64,000 nucleotides of DNA. Origin: Streptomyces pluripotens. Its GTDB lineage: Bacteria > Actinomycetota > Actinomycetes > Streptomycetales > Streptomycetaceae. The stretch spans positions 6,448,001 through 6,512,000 of the forward strand of contig NZ_CP021080.1 in NCBI RefSeq assembly GCF_000802245.2, written 5' to 3'. Positions 32,055 through 41,613 of this stretch are shown one piece after another. Made by a program: the position numbers and the translations under genes. A model generated the notes under the pieces. That model ran no database searches. It had not been told where the DNA came from and saw only the letters and a program-made list of their open reading frames with translations. How positions within the stretch are numbered: the stretch's first letter is position 1; each line of letters opens with the position of its first letter.

Positions 32055-32959
32055 CGGCCACCGACACGGCGCAGCACCTCGAGCGTGCCACGCAGCGGGC
32101 GACGCTGGACAAGGCCGCGAGCGAGAACTTCCCCGTGGCCCCGTTCTTCCTGCCCGGTGAATGGCGCGACGACCTTATGGCCGTCTATGGCTTCGCCCGC
32201 CTCGTGGATGACATCGGCGACGGCGACCTCGCCCCCGGCGGTGCCGACGCCCACCTGCTCGGTGTGTCCCCGGCCGAGGCCGTGGACCGCCTGGTCCTCC
32301 TTGATGCCTTCGAGGCCGACCTGCGCCGGGTCTACGACGGCACCCCGCGCCATCCGCTGCTGCGCCGCCTGCAGCCCACCGTCCGCCGCTGTCGCATCGG
32401 CCCGGAACCGTTCCTCGGGCTGATCGCCGCCAACCGCCAGGACCAGCTCGTCACCCGGTACGAGACCTACGACGACCTCCTCGCCTACTGCGAGCTGTCC
32501 GCCAACCCCGTGGGTCGTCTCGTGCTGGCCGTCACCGGCACCTCGACCCCCGAGCGGATCCGGCTCTCCGACACGATCTGCACCGCCCTGCAGATCGTCG
32601 AACACCTCCAGGACGTCGCAGAGGACCTCGGCCGCGACCGGATCTATCTGCCCGCCGAGGACATGAAGCGCTTCCACGTCCAGGAAACGGATCTCTCCGC
32701 GAAAACCGCGGGCGCGTCGGTGCGTGCCCTGGTTGCATACGAAGCACAACGCGCCCGCGATCTGCTGAATGAAGGCGCCCCCCTTGTGGGTAGCGTCCAC
32801 GGCAGGTTGAAGCTGCTACTCGCAGGGTTCGTGGCGGGGGGGAGAGCGGCGATCCGGGCGATCGCCGCTGCCGAATACGACGTACTTTCCGGCCCGCCCA
32901 GACCCGGCAAGGTCCAGTTGCTGCGTGAGGCGGGCGTGATCCTGCGAGGAGAGGGGTGA
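32051..32959 (+). CDS. hpnC: Squalene synthase HpnC (hydroxysqualene-forming route)
   Basis: This 302-aa trans-isoprenyl diphosphate synthase has the first acidic motif RLVDDIGDGD and the second EHLQDVAEDLGRDRIYLP. These bind Mg-diphosphate in the squalene/phytoene synthase family. In the three-enzyme hopanoid route HpnC converts presqualene diphosphate into hydroxysqualene. ATG 32051 matches the family N-terminus (SENFPVAPFFLPGEWRDDLMAVYGFAR) and overlaps the stop of a 21-aa upstream ORF. Its stop overlaps the hpnD GTG (GTGA). First major gene of the hopanoid operon. Confidence 0.94.
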   Translation: MTATDTAQHLERATQRATLDKAASENFPVAPFFLPGEWRDDLMAVYGFARLVDDIGDGDLAPGGADAHLLGVSPAEAVDRLVLLDAFEADLRRVYDGTPRHPLLRRLQPTVRRCRIGPEPFLGLIAANRQDQLVTRYETYDDLLAYCELSANPVGRLVLAVTGTSTPERIRLSDTICTALQIVEHLQDVAEDLGRDRIYLPAEDMKRFHVQETDLSAKTAGASVRALVAYEAQRARDLLNEGAPLVGSVHGRLKLLLAGFVAGGRAAIRAIAAAEYDVLSGPPRPGKVQLLREAGVILRGEG

Positions 32960-33918
32960 AACGGACCGTGGAATCTCCGCCGCAGGTGTCCGCGCCGGTA
33001 CTCGCCGCCTACAGCTACTGCGAGACCGTCACCGGGCAGCAGGCCCGCAACTTCGCGTACGGCATCCGGCTGCTGCCGACGCCGAAGCGCCGCGCCATGT
33101 CGGCGTTGTACGCGTTCTCCCGGCGCGTGGACGACATCGGTGACGGCGACCTGCCCGACGAGGTCAAGTTGGCGCGCCTTGAGGACACCCGGGCGCTGCT
33201 CGCCCGGGTCCGCTCGGGCGAAGTCGAGGAGGACGACACCGATCCGGTGGCCGTCGCCCTCGCCCATGCGGCGAACGCCTTCCCGATCCCGCTCGGCGGC
33301 CTGGACGAGCTGATCGACGGCGTCCAGATGGACGCGCGCGGGGAGACCTACGAGACCTGGGACGACCTGAAGGTCTACTGCCGGTGCGTGGCCGGTGCCA
33401 TCGGCCGCCTCTCGCTCGGCGTGTTCGGCACCGAACCCGGGGCGCGCGGTGCCGACCGGGCAGCCGAGTACGCCGACACGCTCGGTTTGGCGCTGCAGCT
33501 CACCAACATCCTCAGGGACGTCCGCGAGGACGCCGCGGGCGGTCGCACCTACCTGCCCGCGAACGATCTCGCCAAGTTCGGCTGCTCGGCCGGGTTCGAC
33601 GGTCCTGTGCCGCCGGAGGGTTCGGACTTCGCGGGCCTGGTGCACTTCGAAGTACGGCGCGCCCGTGCTCTTTTCGCCGAGGGCTACCGGCTGCTGCCCC
33701 TGCTCGACCGGCGCAGCGGCGCGTGCGTAGCCGCCATGGCAGGCATCTACCGCCGGCTTCTGGACCGCATCGAGCGCGATCCGGAGGCGGTGCTGCGCGG
33801 CCGGGTCTCACTGCCCGGGCACGAGAAGGCCTATGTCGCCGTGCGCGGCCTGTCCGGCCTCGACACCCGGTACGTCACCCGCCAGGGCACCGGGCGTCCC
33901 GTCAGGAGGCGCGCCTGA
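32956..33918 (+). CDS. hpnD: Presqualene diphosphate synthase HpnD
   Basis: The 320-aa protein is of the squalene/phytoene synthase family: SYCETVTGQQARNFAYGIRLL, first acidic motif RRVDDIGDGD, AGAIGRLSLGVFG, and second motif NILRDVREDAAGGRTYLP. HpnD condenses two farnesyl diphosphates to presqualene diphosphate, the substrate of HpnC. The start is GTG 32956, overlapping the hpnC stop by GTGA; the alternative GTG 32968 has no better context. Its TGA overlaps the ATG of a 46-aa ORF (TGATG), which itself overlaps hpnE. It acts at the inner membrane face with HpnC and HpnE. Confidence 0.95.
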   Translation: MKRTVESPPQVSAPVLAAYSYCETVTGQQARNFAYGIRLLPTPKRRAMSALYAFSRRVDDIGDGDLPDEVKLARLEDTRALLARVRSGEVEEDDTDPVAVALAHAANAFPIPLGGLDELIDGVQMDARGETYETWDDLKVYCRCVAGAIGRLSLGVFGTEPGARGADRAAEYADTLGLALQLTNILRDVREDAAGGRTYLPANDLAKFGCSAGFDGPVPPEGSDFAGLVHFEVRRARALFAEGYRLLPLLDRRSGACVAAMAGIYRRLLDRIERDPEAVLRGRVSLPGHEKAYVAVRGLSGLDTRYVTRQGTGRPVRRRA

Positions 33919-34058
33919 TGGACCATGTGGCCCAACGCCACCGCACCGACGGAACGTGGTACGCAACCCTCCGCCACGGCGTGGCGTCACTGACTGCGAC
34001 GGCCGGGCGTGCACGGTTCATCCAGCACGCCCGGCACGCACGGAAGGACGCACGATGA
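33918..34058 (+). CDS. 46-aa DUF6380-like small protein in hopanoid operon
   Basis: ATG 33918 overlaps the hpnD stop (TGATG) and the frame ends with TGA overlapping the hpnE start (ATGA, 34055-34058), so the small gene bridges two hopanoid genes without a gap. The 46-aa product is basic: MDHVAQRH start, YATLRHGVASLTATAGRARF core, KDAR end. The LRxGVASLTATAxRAxF core resembles small Streptomyces proteins filed as DUF6380, which I recall but could not search. Function is unknown. Its position suggests either a coupling leader for hpnE or a small partner of the squalene-making enzymes. Confidence 0.6.
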   Translation: MDHVAQRHRTDGTWYATLRHGVASLTATAGRARFIQHARHARKDAR

Positions 34059-35482
34059 GCGACGGCTCACGCTCCGCGCAGCCCTACGGTGGCTCCCCGC
34101 CCGCGGCGGGCCGCAGCGCCGTCGTGGTCGGCGGCGGGCTCGCCGGCATCACCGCGGCGCTCGGGCTCGCCGACGCGGGCGTCCGGGTCACCCTGCTCGA
34201 AGGCAGGCCCCGGCTGGGCGGCCTCGCGTGCTCCTTCCGCCGCGGTGACCTCACCGTCGACAACGGCCAGCACGTGTACCTGCGCTGTTGCACCGCCTAC
34301 CGTTGGTTCCTCGATCGGATCGGGGGCACCTCGCTGGCGCCGATCCAGGACCGTCTGGACGTGCCCGTCGTCGATGTCGCCAAGCCCGAGGGCAGGCGGC
34401 TCGGCCGGCTGCGACGCGATCCCTTGCCCGTCCCCCTCCACCTGGGGCGGAGTCTGGCCGCCTATCCGCACCTCTCGCTCGCCGAGCGCGCCGCAGTAGG
34501 GCGGGCCGCGCTCGCCCTACAGGGACTCGACCTCGGCGATCCGGCCCTGGACGGCCAGGACTTCGGCGGCTGGTTGGCCGCGCACGGCCAGTCGGCACGT
34601 GCCGTCGAGGCCCTGTGGGACCTGGTCGGGGTCGCCACCCTCAACGCGGTCGCGGGCGACGTTTCGCTGGCCCTCGCCGCGATGGTGTTCAAGACCGGTC
34701 TGCTGTCCGCCCCGGGCGCGGCGGACATCGGCTGGGCCCGAGTCCCGCTGGGCGAACTGCACGACCGGCTGGCCCGCAAGGAGCTCGACTCCGCGGGCGT
34801 GCGCACCGAGGTCCGTACACGCGTCACCTCCGTCTCTGTCAACGAAAACGGGAGCTGGGACGTTCAGGTTCCCTCAGGGACGCTGCACAGCGATGCCGTC
34901 GTCCTTGCCGTGCCCCAGCGTGAGGCTCACGGTCTGCTGCCGGCCGGCGCCCTCGATGTGCCCGGACGGCTACTGAGGATCGGCACCGCGCCGATCCTCA
35001 ACGTCCACGTCGTCTATGACCGCAAGGTGCTCGCGCGACCCTTCTTCGCGGCCCTGGGGACCCCCGTGCAGTGGGTGTTCGACCGCACCGGCGCCTCCGG
35101 GCTGCGCACCGGCCAGTATCTGGCGCTGTCCCAGTCGGCCGCGCAGGACGAGATCGACATGCCGGTCGCGGAACTCCGCCGCCGCTATCTAGCTGAGTTG
35201 GAACGACTGATTCCGGGCACCCGTGGCGCCGTGGTGGAAGACTTCTTCGTGACCCGGGAGCGGACCGCCACGTTCGCCCCCGCCCCCGGTGTCGGGCGGC
35301 TGCGGCCCGGCGCCCGCACCAAGGCACCCGGCCTGTACCTGGCCGGAGCGTGGACCGCCACCGGATGGCCCGCGACCATGGAGAGCGCGGTCCGCAGCGG
35401 AGTGAGCGCGGCCGACGCCGCGTTGAGCGCCCTCGGCCAGCCCCGCCCCCGCCATCTCTTCGAGTTCGAGGAGGCGGCCTGA
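34055..35482 (+). CDS. hpnE: Hydroxysqualene dehydroxylase HpnE
   Basis: This 475-aa FAD-dependent amine oxidase/desaturase-type protein has the N-terminal dinucleotide motif VVVGGGLAGITAALGLADAGVRVTLLE, then RLGGLACSF and DNGQHVYLRCC, and the C-terminal FAD-site LYLAGAWTATGWPATMESAVRSG. HpnE reduces hydroxysqualene to squalene, completing the HpnCDE route. ATG 34055 overlaps the 46-aa ORF stop (ATGA). Its own stop overlaps an in-frame ATG (35482) of the next ORF. Everything expected of the family is intact. Confidence 0.94.
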   Translation: MSDGSRSAQPYGGSPPAAGRSAVVVGGGLAGITAALGLADAGVRVTLLEGRPRLGGLACSFRRGDLTVDNGQHVYLRCCTAYRWFLDRIGGTSLAPIQDRLDVPVVDVAKPEGRRLGRLRRDPLPVPLHLGRSLAAYPHLSLAERAAVGRAALALQGLDLGDPALDGQDFGGWLAAHGQSARAVEALWDLVGVATLNAVAGDVSLALAAMVFKTGLLSAPGAADIGWARVPLGELHDRLARKELDSAGVRTEVRTRVTSVSVNENGSWDVQVPSGTLHSDAVVLAVPQREAHGLLPAGALDVPGRLLRIGTAPILNVHVVYDRKVLARPFFAALGTPVQWVFDRTGASGLRTGQYLALSQSAAQDEIDMPVAELRRRYLAELERLIPGTRGAVVEDFFVTRERTATFAPAPGVGRLRPGARTKAPGLYLAGAWTATGWPATMESAVRSGVSAADAALSALGQPRPRHLFEFEEAA

Positions 35483-35541
35483 TGCCCGGTCGGCGCGGGG
35501 CAGGCCCCCGCACCCCCGGTACCGCAACAAGAGGAGAGACT

Positions 35542-36615
35542 GTGCCCACTGTGCCCCCGGCCTCGACGCCCGCTTCCAGGGCCGCGGTGGACGTCACCGC
35601 GCTGCTGGAACGCGGCCGGACCCTGGCGACACCGGTCCTGCGTGCGGCTGTCGACCGTCTGGCGCCTCCCATGGACACCGTCGCCGCCTACCACTTCGGC
35701 TGGATCGACGCCGCCGGCAACCCCGCCGACGGTGACGGAGGCAAGGCCGTCCGCCCCGCGCTCGCGGTGCTCTCCGCGGAGGTCGCCGGCGCCGCACCCG
35801 CGACGGGTGTCCCCGGCGCCGTCGCTGTGGAACTCGTCCACAACTTCTCGCTGCTGCACGACGATCTGATGGACGGTGACGAGCAGCGCCGGCACCGTGA
35901 CACCGTCTGGAAGGTACACGGTCCCGCCCAGGCCATCCTGGTCGGCGACGCCCTGTTCGCCCTCGCGGGCGAGGTGCTGCTGGAACTCGGCACCACTGAA
36001 GCCGGCCGCGCCGCCCGTCGGCTGACCTCCGCCACCCGTGCCCTGATCGACGGCCAGGCACAGGACATCTCCTACGAGCACCGAGACCGGGTCAGCGTCG
36101 AGGAGTGCCTGGAGATGGAGGGCAACAAGACCGGCGCGCTGCTCGCCTGTGCCTCCTCCATCGGTGCGGTGCTCGGCGGCGCGGATGACGCCACGGCCGA
36201 CGCGCTGGAGAAGTACGGCTACCACCTCGGCCTCGCGTTCCAGGCGGTGGACGACCTCCTCGGCATCTGGGGCGACCCGGAGGCCACCGGCAAGCAGACC
36301 TGGAGCGATCTGCGCCAGCGCAAGAAGTCCCTGCCGGTGGTGGCCGCGCTCGCGGCGCAGGGGTCGGCGTCGGAACGGCTCGGCGAGATCCTTGCGGCGG
36401 ACGCCAAGAGCACCGAGTTCGAGAACTTCTCCGAGGAGGAGTTCGCGGCCCGTGCCGCCCTCATCGAGGAGGCGGGCGGCCGCACGTGGACGGCCGGGGA
36501 AGCACGCCGTCAGTACGCCATTGCCATCGAAGCCCTTGACGCCGTCGACATGCCCGGCCGGGTACGGGACTCCTTCACGGCGCTCGCCGACTTCGTCGTC
36601 GTACGGAAGAGATGA
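35542..36615 (+). CDS. Polyprenyl diphosphate synthase (farnesyl diphosphate synthase-type)
   Basis: This 357-aa trans-prenyltransferase has the first aspartate-rich motif LLHDDLMDGDEQRRH, the second QAVDDLLGIWGD, and GKAVRPALAVLSAE and KTGALLACA blocks. It elongates dimethylallyl diphosphate with isopentenyl diphosphate; in this operon farnesyl diphosphate for HpnD is the expected product. I chose GTG 35542 with GAGGAGAG 3 nt upstream. An in-frame ATG 35482 that overlaps the hpnE stop would add 20 Pro/Arg-rich residues. The residues before the first motif lack bulky aromatic blockers that I can assign, so chain length is inferred from context. Confidence 0.9.
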   Translation: MPTVPPASTPASRAAVDVTALLERGRTLATPVLRAAVDRLAPPMDTVAAYHFGWIDAAGNPADGDGGKAVRPALAVLSAEVAGAAPATGVPGAVAVELVHNFSLLHDDLMDGDEQRRHRDTVWKVHGPAQAILVGDALFALAGEVLLELGTTEAGRAARRLTSATRALIDGQAQDISYEHRDRVSVEECLEMEGNKTGALLACASSIGAVLGGADDATADALEKYGYHLGLAFQAVDDLLGIWGDPEATGKQTWSDLRQRKKSLPVVAALAAQGSASERLGEILAADAKSTEFENFSEEEFAARAALIEEAGGRTWTAGEARRQYAIAIEALDAVDMPGRVRDSFTALADFVVVRKR

Positions 36616-36731
36616 TCATTATCGGCCGAACGAGCCTCGCGTAGTCGCCGGCCGGTGTCACCGGACACAGGACACCGGCCGACGGCGGACCCACAGCAGC
36701 ACGACTCGCACGACTGCACGAAGGGGAAGCC

Positions 36732-38786
36732 ATGACAGCGACGACCGACGGAAGCACCGGGGCGACCTTGCCGTCCCGCGCTACCGCGGCCAGCGACACC
36801 ACCCTCATCACCCCCGAGGCGGCGGCCGGGGCAGGGGAAGCCGCCGCACGCGCCGCGAGGCGCGCCACCGAGTTCCTGCTCTCCCGGCAGGACGTACAGG
36901 GCTGGTGGAAGGGCGACCTGGAGACGAACGTCACCATGGACGCCGAGGACCTGCTGCTCCGCCAGTTCCTGGGCATCCGGGAGGAGGCGACGACACAGGC
37001 CGCCGCCGTCTTCATCCGAGGTGAACAGCGCGAGGACGGAACCTGGGCCACCTTCTTCGGCGGACCGGGCGAACTGTCCACGAGCATCGAGGCGTACGTC
37101 GCCCTGCGCCTGGCCGGCGACGAGCCCGACGCCCCGCACATGGCGAAGGCCTCCGCCTGGATCCGCGAACACGGCGGCATCGCCGCCTCCCGGGTCTTCA
37201 CCCGGATCTGGCTGGCCCTCTTCGGTTGGTGGAAGTGGGAGGACTTGCCCGAACTCCCGCCGGAGCTGATCTACTTCCCCAGCTGGATGCCGCTCAACAT
37301 CTACGACTTCGGGTGCTGGGCCCGGCAGACGATCGTGCCGCTCACGGTCGTCTCGGCCAAGCGCCCGGTCCGCCCGGCGCCCTTCCCGCTGGACGAGCTG
37401 CACACCGATCCGGACACCCCGAACCCGCCGAAGCCGCTCGCGCCCGTGGCGAGTTGGGACGGCGCCTTCCAGCGCCTGGACAAGATGCTGCACCAGTTGC
37501 GCAAGGTCGCCCCACGCGGGCTGCGCAAGGCCGCGATGAACTCCGCCGCCCGCTGGATCATCGAGCGGCAGGAGAACGACGGCTGCTGGGGCGGAATCCA
37601 ACCCCCGGCCGTGTACTCGGTCATCGCCCTGCACCTGCTCGGCTACGACCTCCAGCACCCGGTCATGCGCGAGGGCCTCGCATCGCTGGACCGTTTCGCC
37701 GTCTGGCGCGAGGATGGCGCCCGAATGATCGAGGCCTGCCAGTCCCCGGTCTGGGACACCTGCCTCGCCGTCATCGCGCTCGCCGACGCCGGCCTGCCCA
37801 CCGACCACCCGCAACTGGTCAAGGCCGCCGACTGGATGCTCGGCGAGGAGATCGTCCGTCCCGGCGACTGGGCCGTGAAGCGTCCTCAACTCCCCCCGGG
37901 TGGCTGGGCCTTCGAGTTCCACAACGACAACTACCCGGACATCGACGACACCGCCGAGGTGGCTCTCGCGCTGCGCCGGGTCAGGCACCATGACCCCGAG
38001 CGGGTGGACCGGGCCATCGGCCGGGCCGTGCGCTGGAACCTCGGGATGCAGTCGAAGAACGGTGCATGGGGCGCTTTCGACGTCGACAACACCAGCTCCT
38101 TCCCCAACCGGCTGCCCTTCTGCGACTTCGGCGAGGTCATTGACCCACCGTCAGCGGACGTCACCGCGCACGTCGTGGAGATGCTGGCCGCCGAGGGGCT
38201 CGCCCACGACCCGCGCACCCGCCGGGGCATCGCGTGGCTGCTCGCCGAACAGGAGCCGAACGGAGCCTGGTTCGGCCGCTGGGGCGTCAACTACCTCTAC
38301 GGGACCGGGTCGGTGGTGCCCGCGCTCACGGCGGCCGGCCTACCCGTTGCGCACCCCGCGATCCGCAAGGCGGTGGCCTGGCTGGAGAGCGTCCAGAATG
38401 ACGACGGCGGCTGGGGCGAGGACCTGCGCTCCTACCAGCAGGCCGAAGAGTGGAGCGGTCGCGGTGTCTCCACCGCTTCCCAGACGGCGTGGGCGCTGAT
38501 GGCGCTGCTGGCGGCGGGGGAACGGGACTCCACCGCGGTCGAGCGGGGCATCCAGTGGCTGGCCGGGACCCAGCGCGAGGACGGCACCTGGGACGAACCG
38601 TACTTCACCGGTACCGGCTTCCCCTGGGACTTCTCCATCAACTACCACCTCTACCGGCAGGTCTTTCCGCTCACCGCGCTCGGGCGGTACCTGCACGGCG
38701 ACCCCTTCGAGAGGCAACTGCTCGCCAGGGCAGGCCAACCGCCCGCCAGGGCCGGCAGGCCCCTCTCCGAGGCCAGGGGGAGCTGA
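36732..38786 (+). CDS. shc: Squalene-hopene cyclase
   Basis: This 684-aa monotopic membrane triterpene cyclase folds squalene into hopene/hopanol in one protonation-driven step. The catalytic acid motif DIDDTA is at residues 403-408. Several QW repeats are visible (QENDGCWGG, QEPNGAWFGRWG, QNDDGGWGE, QREDGTWDEP). The aromatic-lined cavity segments GWAFEFHND and NYLYGTGS are present. The start is ATG 36732 behind AAGGGGAAG. A 115-bp gap separates it from the prenyl synthase gene and contains no hairpin I could find. The next gene, hpnG, follows after one base. Confidence 0.97.
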   Translation: MTATTDGSTGATLPSRATAASDTTLITPEAAAGAGEAAARAARRATEFLLSRQDVQGWWKGDLETNVTMDAEDLLLRQFLGIREEATTQAAAVFIRGEQREDGTWATFFGGPGELSTSIEAYVALRLAGDEPDAPHMAKASAWIREHGGIAASRVFTRIWLALFGWWKWEDLPELPPELIYFPSWMPLNIYDFGCWARQTIVPLTVVSAKRPVRPAPFPLDELHTDPDTPNPPKPLAPVASWDGAFQRLDKMLHQLRKVAPRGLRKAAMNSAARWIIERQENDGCWGGIQPPAVYSVIALHLLGYDLQHPVMREGLASLDRFAVWREDGARMIEACQSPVWDTCLAVIALADAGLPTDHPQLVKAADWMLGEEIVRPGDWAVKRPQLPPGGWAFEFHNDNYPDIDDTAEVALALRRVRHHDPERVDRAIGRAVRWNLGMQSKNGAWGAFDVDNTSSFPNRLPFCDFGEVIDPPSADVTAHVVEMLAAEGLAHDPRTRRGIAWLLAEQEPNGAWFGRWGVNYLYGTGSVVPALTAAGLPVAHPAIRKAVAWLESVQNDDGGWGEDLRSYQQAEEWSGRGVSTASQTAWALMALLAAGERDSTAVERGIQWLAGTQREDGTWDEPYFTGTGFPWDFSINYHLYRQVFPLTALGRYLHGDPFERQLLARAGQPPARAGRPLSEARGS

Positions 38787-38787
38787 C

Positions 38788-39429
38788 TTGAGCAGCCAGC
38801 CCGCCCCGCCTCCGCTGCTGATCGCCTGCGCGCTCGGCATCGAGCACCTCGCCCTGCGCACCGGTGACCGCGGCGGTGCGGGCGGGCCGTACACCGTCGT
38901 CCGTACGGGCATGGGTCCCCGTGCGGCGGAACGGTCCGTCTCCCGCTACCTGGCGGGTCCGGCACTGGCGAACGCGGCAGTGCTGGCCACCGGTTTCTGT
39001 GCCGGGCTCGCCCCCGGCATGCACCCCGGCGACCTCGTCGTCGCCGAGGAGACCCGGGACGCGTGCTCCACCGTCGCCTGCATGGGCACCGAACTGCTGG
39101 TCAAGGAACTCGTGCGCCTGTTGCCCGGACGCACCGTCCACACCGGTCCACTCACCGGCTCCGACCATGTGGTCCGCGGCCCCGAGCGGTCCGCTCTCCT
39201 CGGGACCGGAGCGATCGCCGTCGACATGGAATCGGCGGCCACGCTCCGCAGTGCTGTCCGGGCGGGCGAGCGCCCTGTTGCGGCCGTACGGGTGGTCGTG
39301 GACGCTCCTGAACACGAGCTCGTCCGGATCGGCACGGTGCGCGGTGGAATATCAGCCTTCCGTGTGCTTCGTTCCGTCCTTCCCGCTTTTTTCGAATGGC
39401 ACCGTTCCTTGCTGCTCCCCCGGAGGTGA
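38788..39429 (+). CDS. hpnG: Hopanoid-associated nucleoside phosphorylase HpnG
   Basis: The 213-aa protein is of the purine nucleoside phosphorylase/MTA-SAH nucleosidase fold: LLIACALGIEHLAL, TGMGPRAAERSV, TGFCAGLAPGMHPGDLVVAEE and the base/ribose-site VDMESAATL. HpnG removes adenine from adenosylhopane to give ribosylhopane, a side-chain step toward bacteriohopanetetrol. TTG 38788 starts 1 base after the shc stop, with AGGGGGAG upstream. It is followed closely by hpnH, which makes its substrate. Confidence 0.92.
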   Translation: MSSQPAPPPLLIACALGIEHLALRTGDRGGAGGPYTVVRTGMGPRAAERSVSRYLAGPALANAAVLATGFCAGLAPGMHPGDLVVAEETRDACSTVACMGTELLVKELVRLLPGRTVHTGPLTGSDHVVRGPERSALLGTGAIAVDMESAATLRSAVRAGERPVAAVRVVVDAPEHELVRIGTVRGGISAFRVLRSVLPAFFEWHRSLLLPRR

Positions 39430-39434
39430 GCCAG

Positions 39435-40466
39435 ATGGCCATGCCGTTGCGTCAGTCCATCAAGGTCGCTACTTACCTGGCTGAACAGAAGCTCCGCAGG
39501 CGGGACAAGTTTCCGCTCATCGTGGAGCTGGAGCCGCTCTTCGCCTGCAACCTCAAGTGCGAGGGGTGCGGCAAGATCCAGCACCCAGCCGGCGTGCTCA
39601 AACAGCGCATGCCGGTCGCCCAGGCCGTGGGCGCGGTGTTGGAGTCGGGTGCGCCGATGGTGTCCATCGCCGGTGGCGAACCGCTGATGCACCCTCAGAT
39701 CGATGAGATCGTGCGGCAGCTGGTGGCGAAGCGGAAGTACGTCTTCCTGTGCACCAACGCCATGCTGCTGCGCAAGAAGATGGACAAGTTCAGTCCCTCG
39801 CCGTACTTCGCCTTCGCGGTGCACATCGACGGGCTGCGCGAACGGCACGACGAGTCCGTTGCGAAGGAGGGTGTGTTCGACGAGGCGGTGCAGGCCATCA
39901 AGGAGGCCAAACAGCGCGGCTTCCGGGTGACCACCAATTCGACCTTCTTCAACACCGACACCCCGCAGACCATCATCGAGGTACTCAATTTCCTCAACGA
40001 CGACCTTCAGGTCGACGAGATGATGATCTCGCCCGCCTACGCCTACGAGAAGGCCCCCGACCAGGAGCACTTCCTCGGGGTCGAGCAGACCCGCGAGCTG
40101 TTCAAGAAGGCTTTCGCGGGCGGTAACCGCAGGCGCTGGCGGCTCAACCACTCGCCGCTCTTCCTGGACTTCCTGGAGGGCAAGGTCGACTTCCCGTGCA
40201 CCGCATGGGCGATCCCGAACTACTCGCTGTTCGGCTGGCAGCGCCCCTGCTACCTGATGAGCGACGGATACGTGCCCACGTACCGCGAGCTCATCGAGGA
40301 GACTGACTGGGACCAGTACGGCCGCGGCAAGGACCCGCGCTGCGCCAACTGCATGGCGCACTGCGGCTACGAGCCCACCGCCGTCCTCGCCACCATGGGC
40401 TCCCTGAAGGAGTCCCTGCGGGCCATGCGCGAGACCGTCTCCGGTAACCGGGAGCAACCGTCATGA
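39435..40466 (+). CDS. hpnH: Radical SAM adenosyl-hopene transferase HpnH
   Basis: The 343-aa enzyme has the radical SAM cluster motif CNLKCEGC (CxxxCxxC), the SAM-binding [11 protein letters not shown] and a Cys-rich C-terminus ([23 protein letters not shown]). The last may complete a SPASM-like or structural site. HpnH adds the 5'-deoxyadenosyl radical from SAM to diploptene, giving adenosylhopane. ATG 39435 was chosen with GGAGGTGAG upstream; the frame is open further back into hpnG without similarity. Its stop overlaps the ispG ATG (ATGA). Confidence 0.95.
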   Translation: MAMPLRQSIKVATYLAEQKLRRRDKFPLIVELEPLFACNLKCEGCGKIQHPAGVLKQRMPVAQAVGAVLESGAPMVSIAGGEPLMHPQIDEIVRQLVAKRKYVFLCTNAMLLRKKMDKFSPSPYFAFAVHIDGLRERHDESVAKEGVFDEAVQAIKEAKQRGFRVTTNSTFFNTDTPQTIIEVLNFLNDDLQVDEMMISPAYAYEKAPDQEHFLGVEQTRELFKKAFAGGNRRRWRLNHSPLFLDFLEGKVDFPCTAWAIPNYSLFGWQRPCYLMSDGYVPTYRELIEETDWDQYGRGKDPRCANCMAHCGYEPTAVLATMGSLKESLRAMRETVSGNREQPS

Positions 40467-41578
40467 CCGCCGTTCCCTTGGGCGTTCCCGAGGTACCGGC
40501 CCGGCCGGTCGCGTCGCGGCGAGCGTCGCGGCGGATCCAGGTCGGTGGCGTGGCGGTCGGTGGGGATGCGCCGGTTTCGGTCCAGTCGATGACCACGACT
40601 CGTACGTCTGACATCGGTGCGACGCTTCAGCAGATCGCCGAGCTGACCGCGTCCGGCTGCCAGATCGTGCGGGTCGCCTGTCCCACCCAGGATGATGCCG
40701 ACGCCCTCGCGGTCATTGCCCGCAAGTCCCAGATCCCGGTCATCGCGGACATCCACTTCCAGCCCAAGTACGTCTTCGCGGCCATCGAGGCGGGCTGTGC
40801 CGCGGTCCGCGTCAATCCGGGCAACATCAAGAAGTTCGACGACCAGGTCAAGGAGATCGCGCGGGCCGCGAAGGACCGCGGCACTCCGGTGCGTATCGGT
40901 GTCAATGCCGGTTCCCTCGACAAGCGGCTGCTGCAGAAGTACGGCAAGGCGACCCCCGAGGCCCTGGTGGAGTCGGCCCTGTGGGAGGCGTCCCTGTTCG
41001 AGGAGCACGACTTCCGGGACATCAAGATCTCGGTCAAGCACAACGATCCGGTCGTGATGATCGAGGCCTACCGCCAGCTTGCCGAGCGGTGCGACTACCC
41101 GTTGCACCTCGGTGTGACGGAGGCCGGGCCTGCTTTCCAGGGCACGGTGAAGTCCGCGGTCGCCTTTGGTGCGCTCCTCTCCCAGGGCATCGGCGACACC
41201 ATCCGTGTCTCCCTGTCGGCCCCGCCCGTGGAGGAGGTCAAGGTCGGTATCCAGATCCTGGAGTCGTTGAACCTGCGCCAGCGTGGTCTGGAGATCGTCT
41301 CCTGTCCGTCCTGCGGCCGTGCCCAGGTCGACGTCTACAAGCTTGCCGAGGAGGTCACCGCCGGTCTGACCGGTATGGAGGTTCCGCTGCGTGTCGCGGT
41401 GATGGGCTGCGTCGTCAACGGTCCGGGTGAGGCCCGCGAGGCCGACCTCGGTGTCGCCTCCGGCAATGGCAAGGGCCAGATCTTCGTCAAGGGCGAGGTC
41501 ATCAAGACTGTTCCCGAGTCCAAGATCGTGGAGACCCTCATCGAAGAGGCCATGAAGCTCGCCGAGCAGACCAAGTGA
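40463..41578 (+). CDS. ispG: 4-hydroxy-3-methylbut-2-enyl diphosphate synthase (flavodoxin/ferredoxin)
   Basis: This 371-aa MEP-pathway enzyme converts MEcPP to HMBPP. The TIM-barrel part has [33 protein letters not shown] and [18 protein letters not shown]. The C-terminal 4Fe-4S ligands are Cys in CPSCGR and in [10 protein letters not shown]. It overlaps hpnH by ATGA. The operon position suggests a second, hopanoid-dedicated copy besides a housekeeping ispG elsewhere. By eye its codons end in T (GGT, CGT, GTT) more often than those of neighbours, which could reflect selection for expression or gene conversion with the housekeeping copy. Confidence 0.95.
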   Translation: MTAVPLGVPEVPARPVASRRASRRIQVGGVAVGGDAPVSVQSMTTTRTSDIGATLQQIAELTASGCQIVRVACPTQDDADALAVIARKSQIPVIADIHFQPKYVFAAIEAGCAAVRVNPGNIKKFDDQVKEIARAAKDRGTPVRIGVNAGSLDKRLLQKYGKATPEALVESALWEASLFEEHDFRDIKISVKHNDPVVMIEAYRQLAERCDYPLHLGVTEAGPAFQGTVKSAVAFGALLSQGIGDTIRVSLSAPPVEEVKVGIQILESLNLRQRGLEIVSCPSCGRAQVDVYKLAEEVTAGLTGMEVPLRVAVMGCVVNGPGEAREADLGVASGNGKGQIFVKGEVIKTVPESKIVETLIEEAMKLAEQTK

Positions 41579-41613
41579 GTTGAGGCAAGGCACCAACCGA
41601 GAGGGGGCCGAGC

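Noticed and set aside
32956..33918. hpnD product considered as phytoene synthase
   Set aside because: The fold is shared, but its place between hpnC and hpnE with shc downstream and no phytoene desaturase or crt genes makes presqualene diphosphate synthase the better call.
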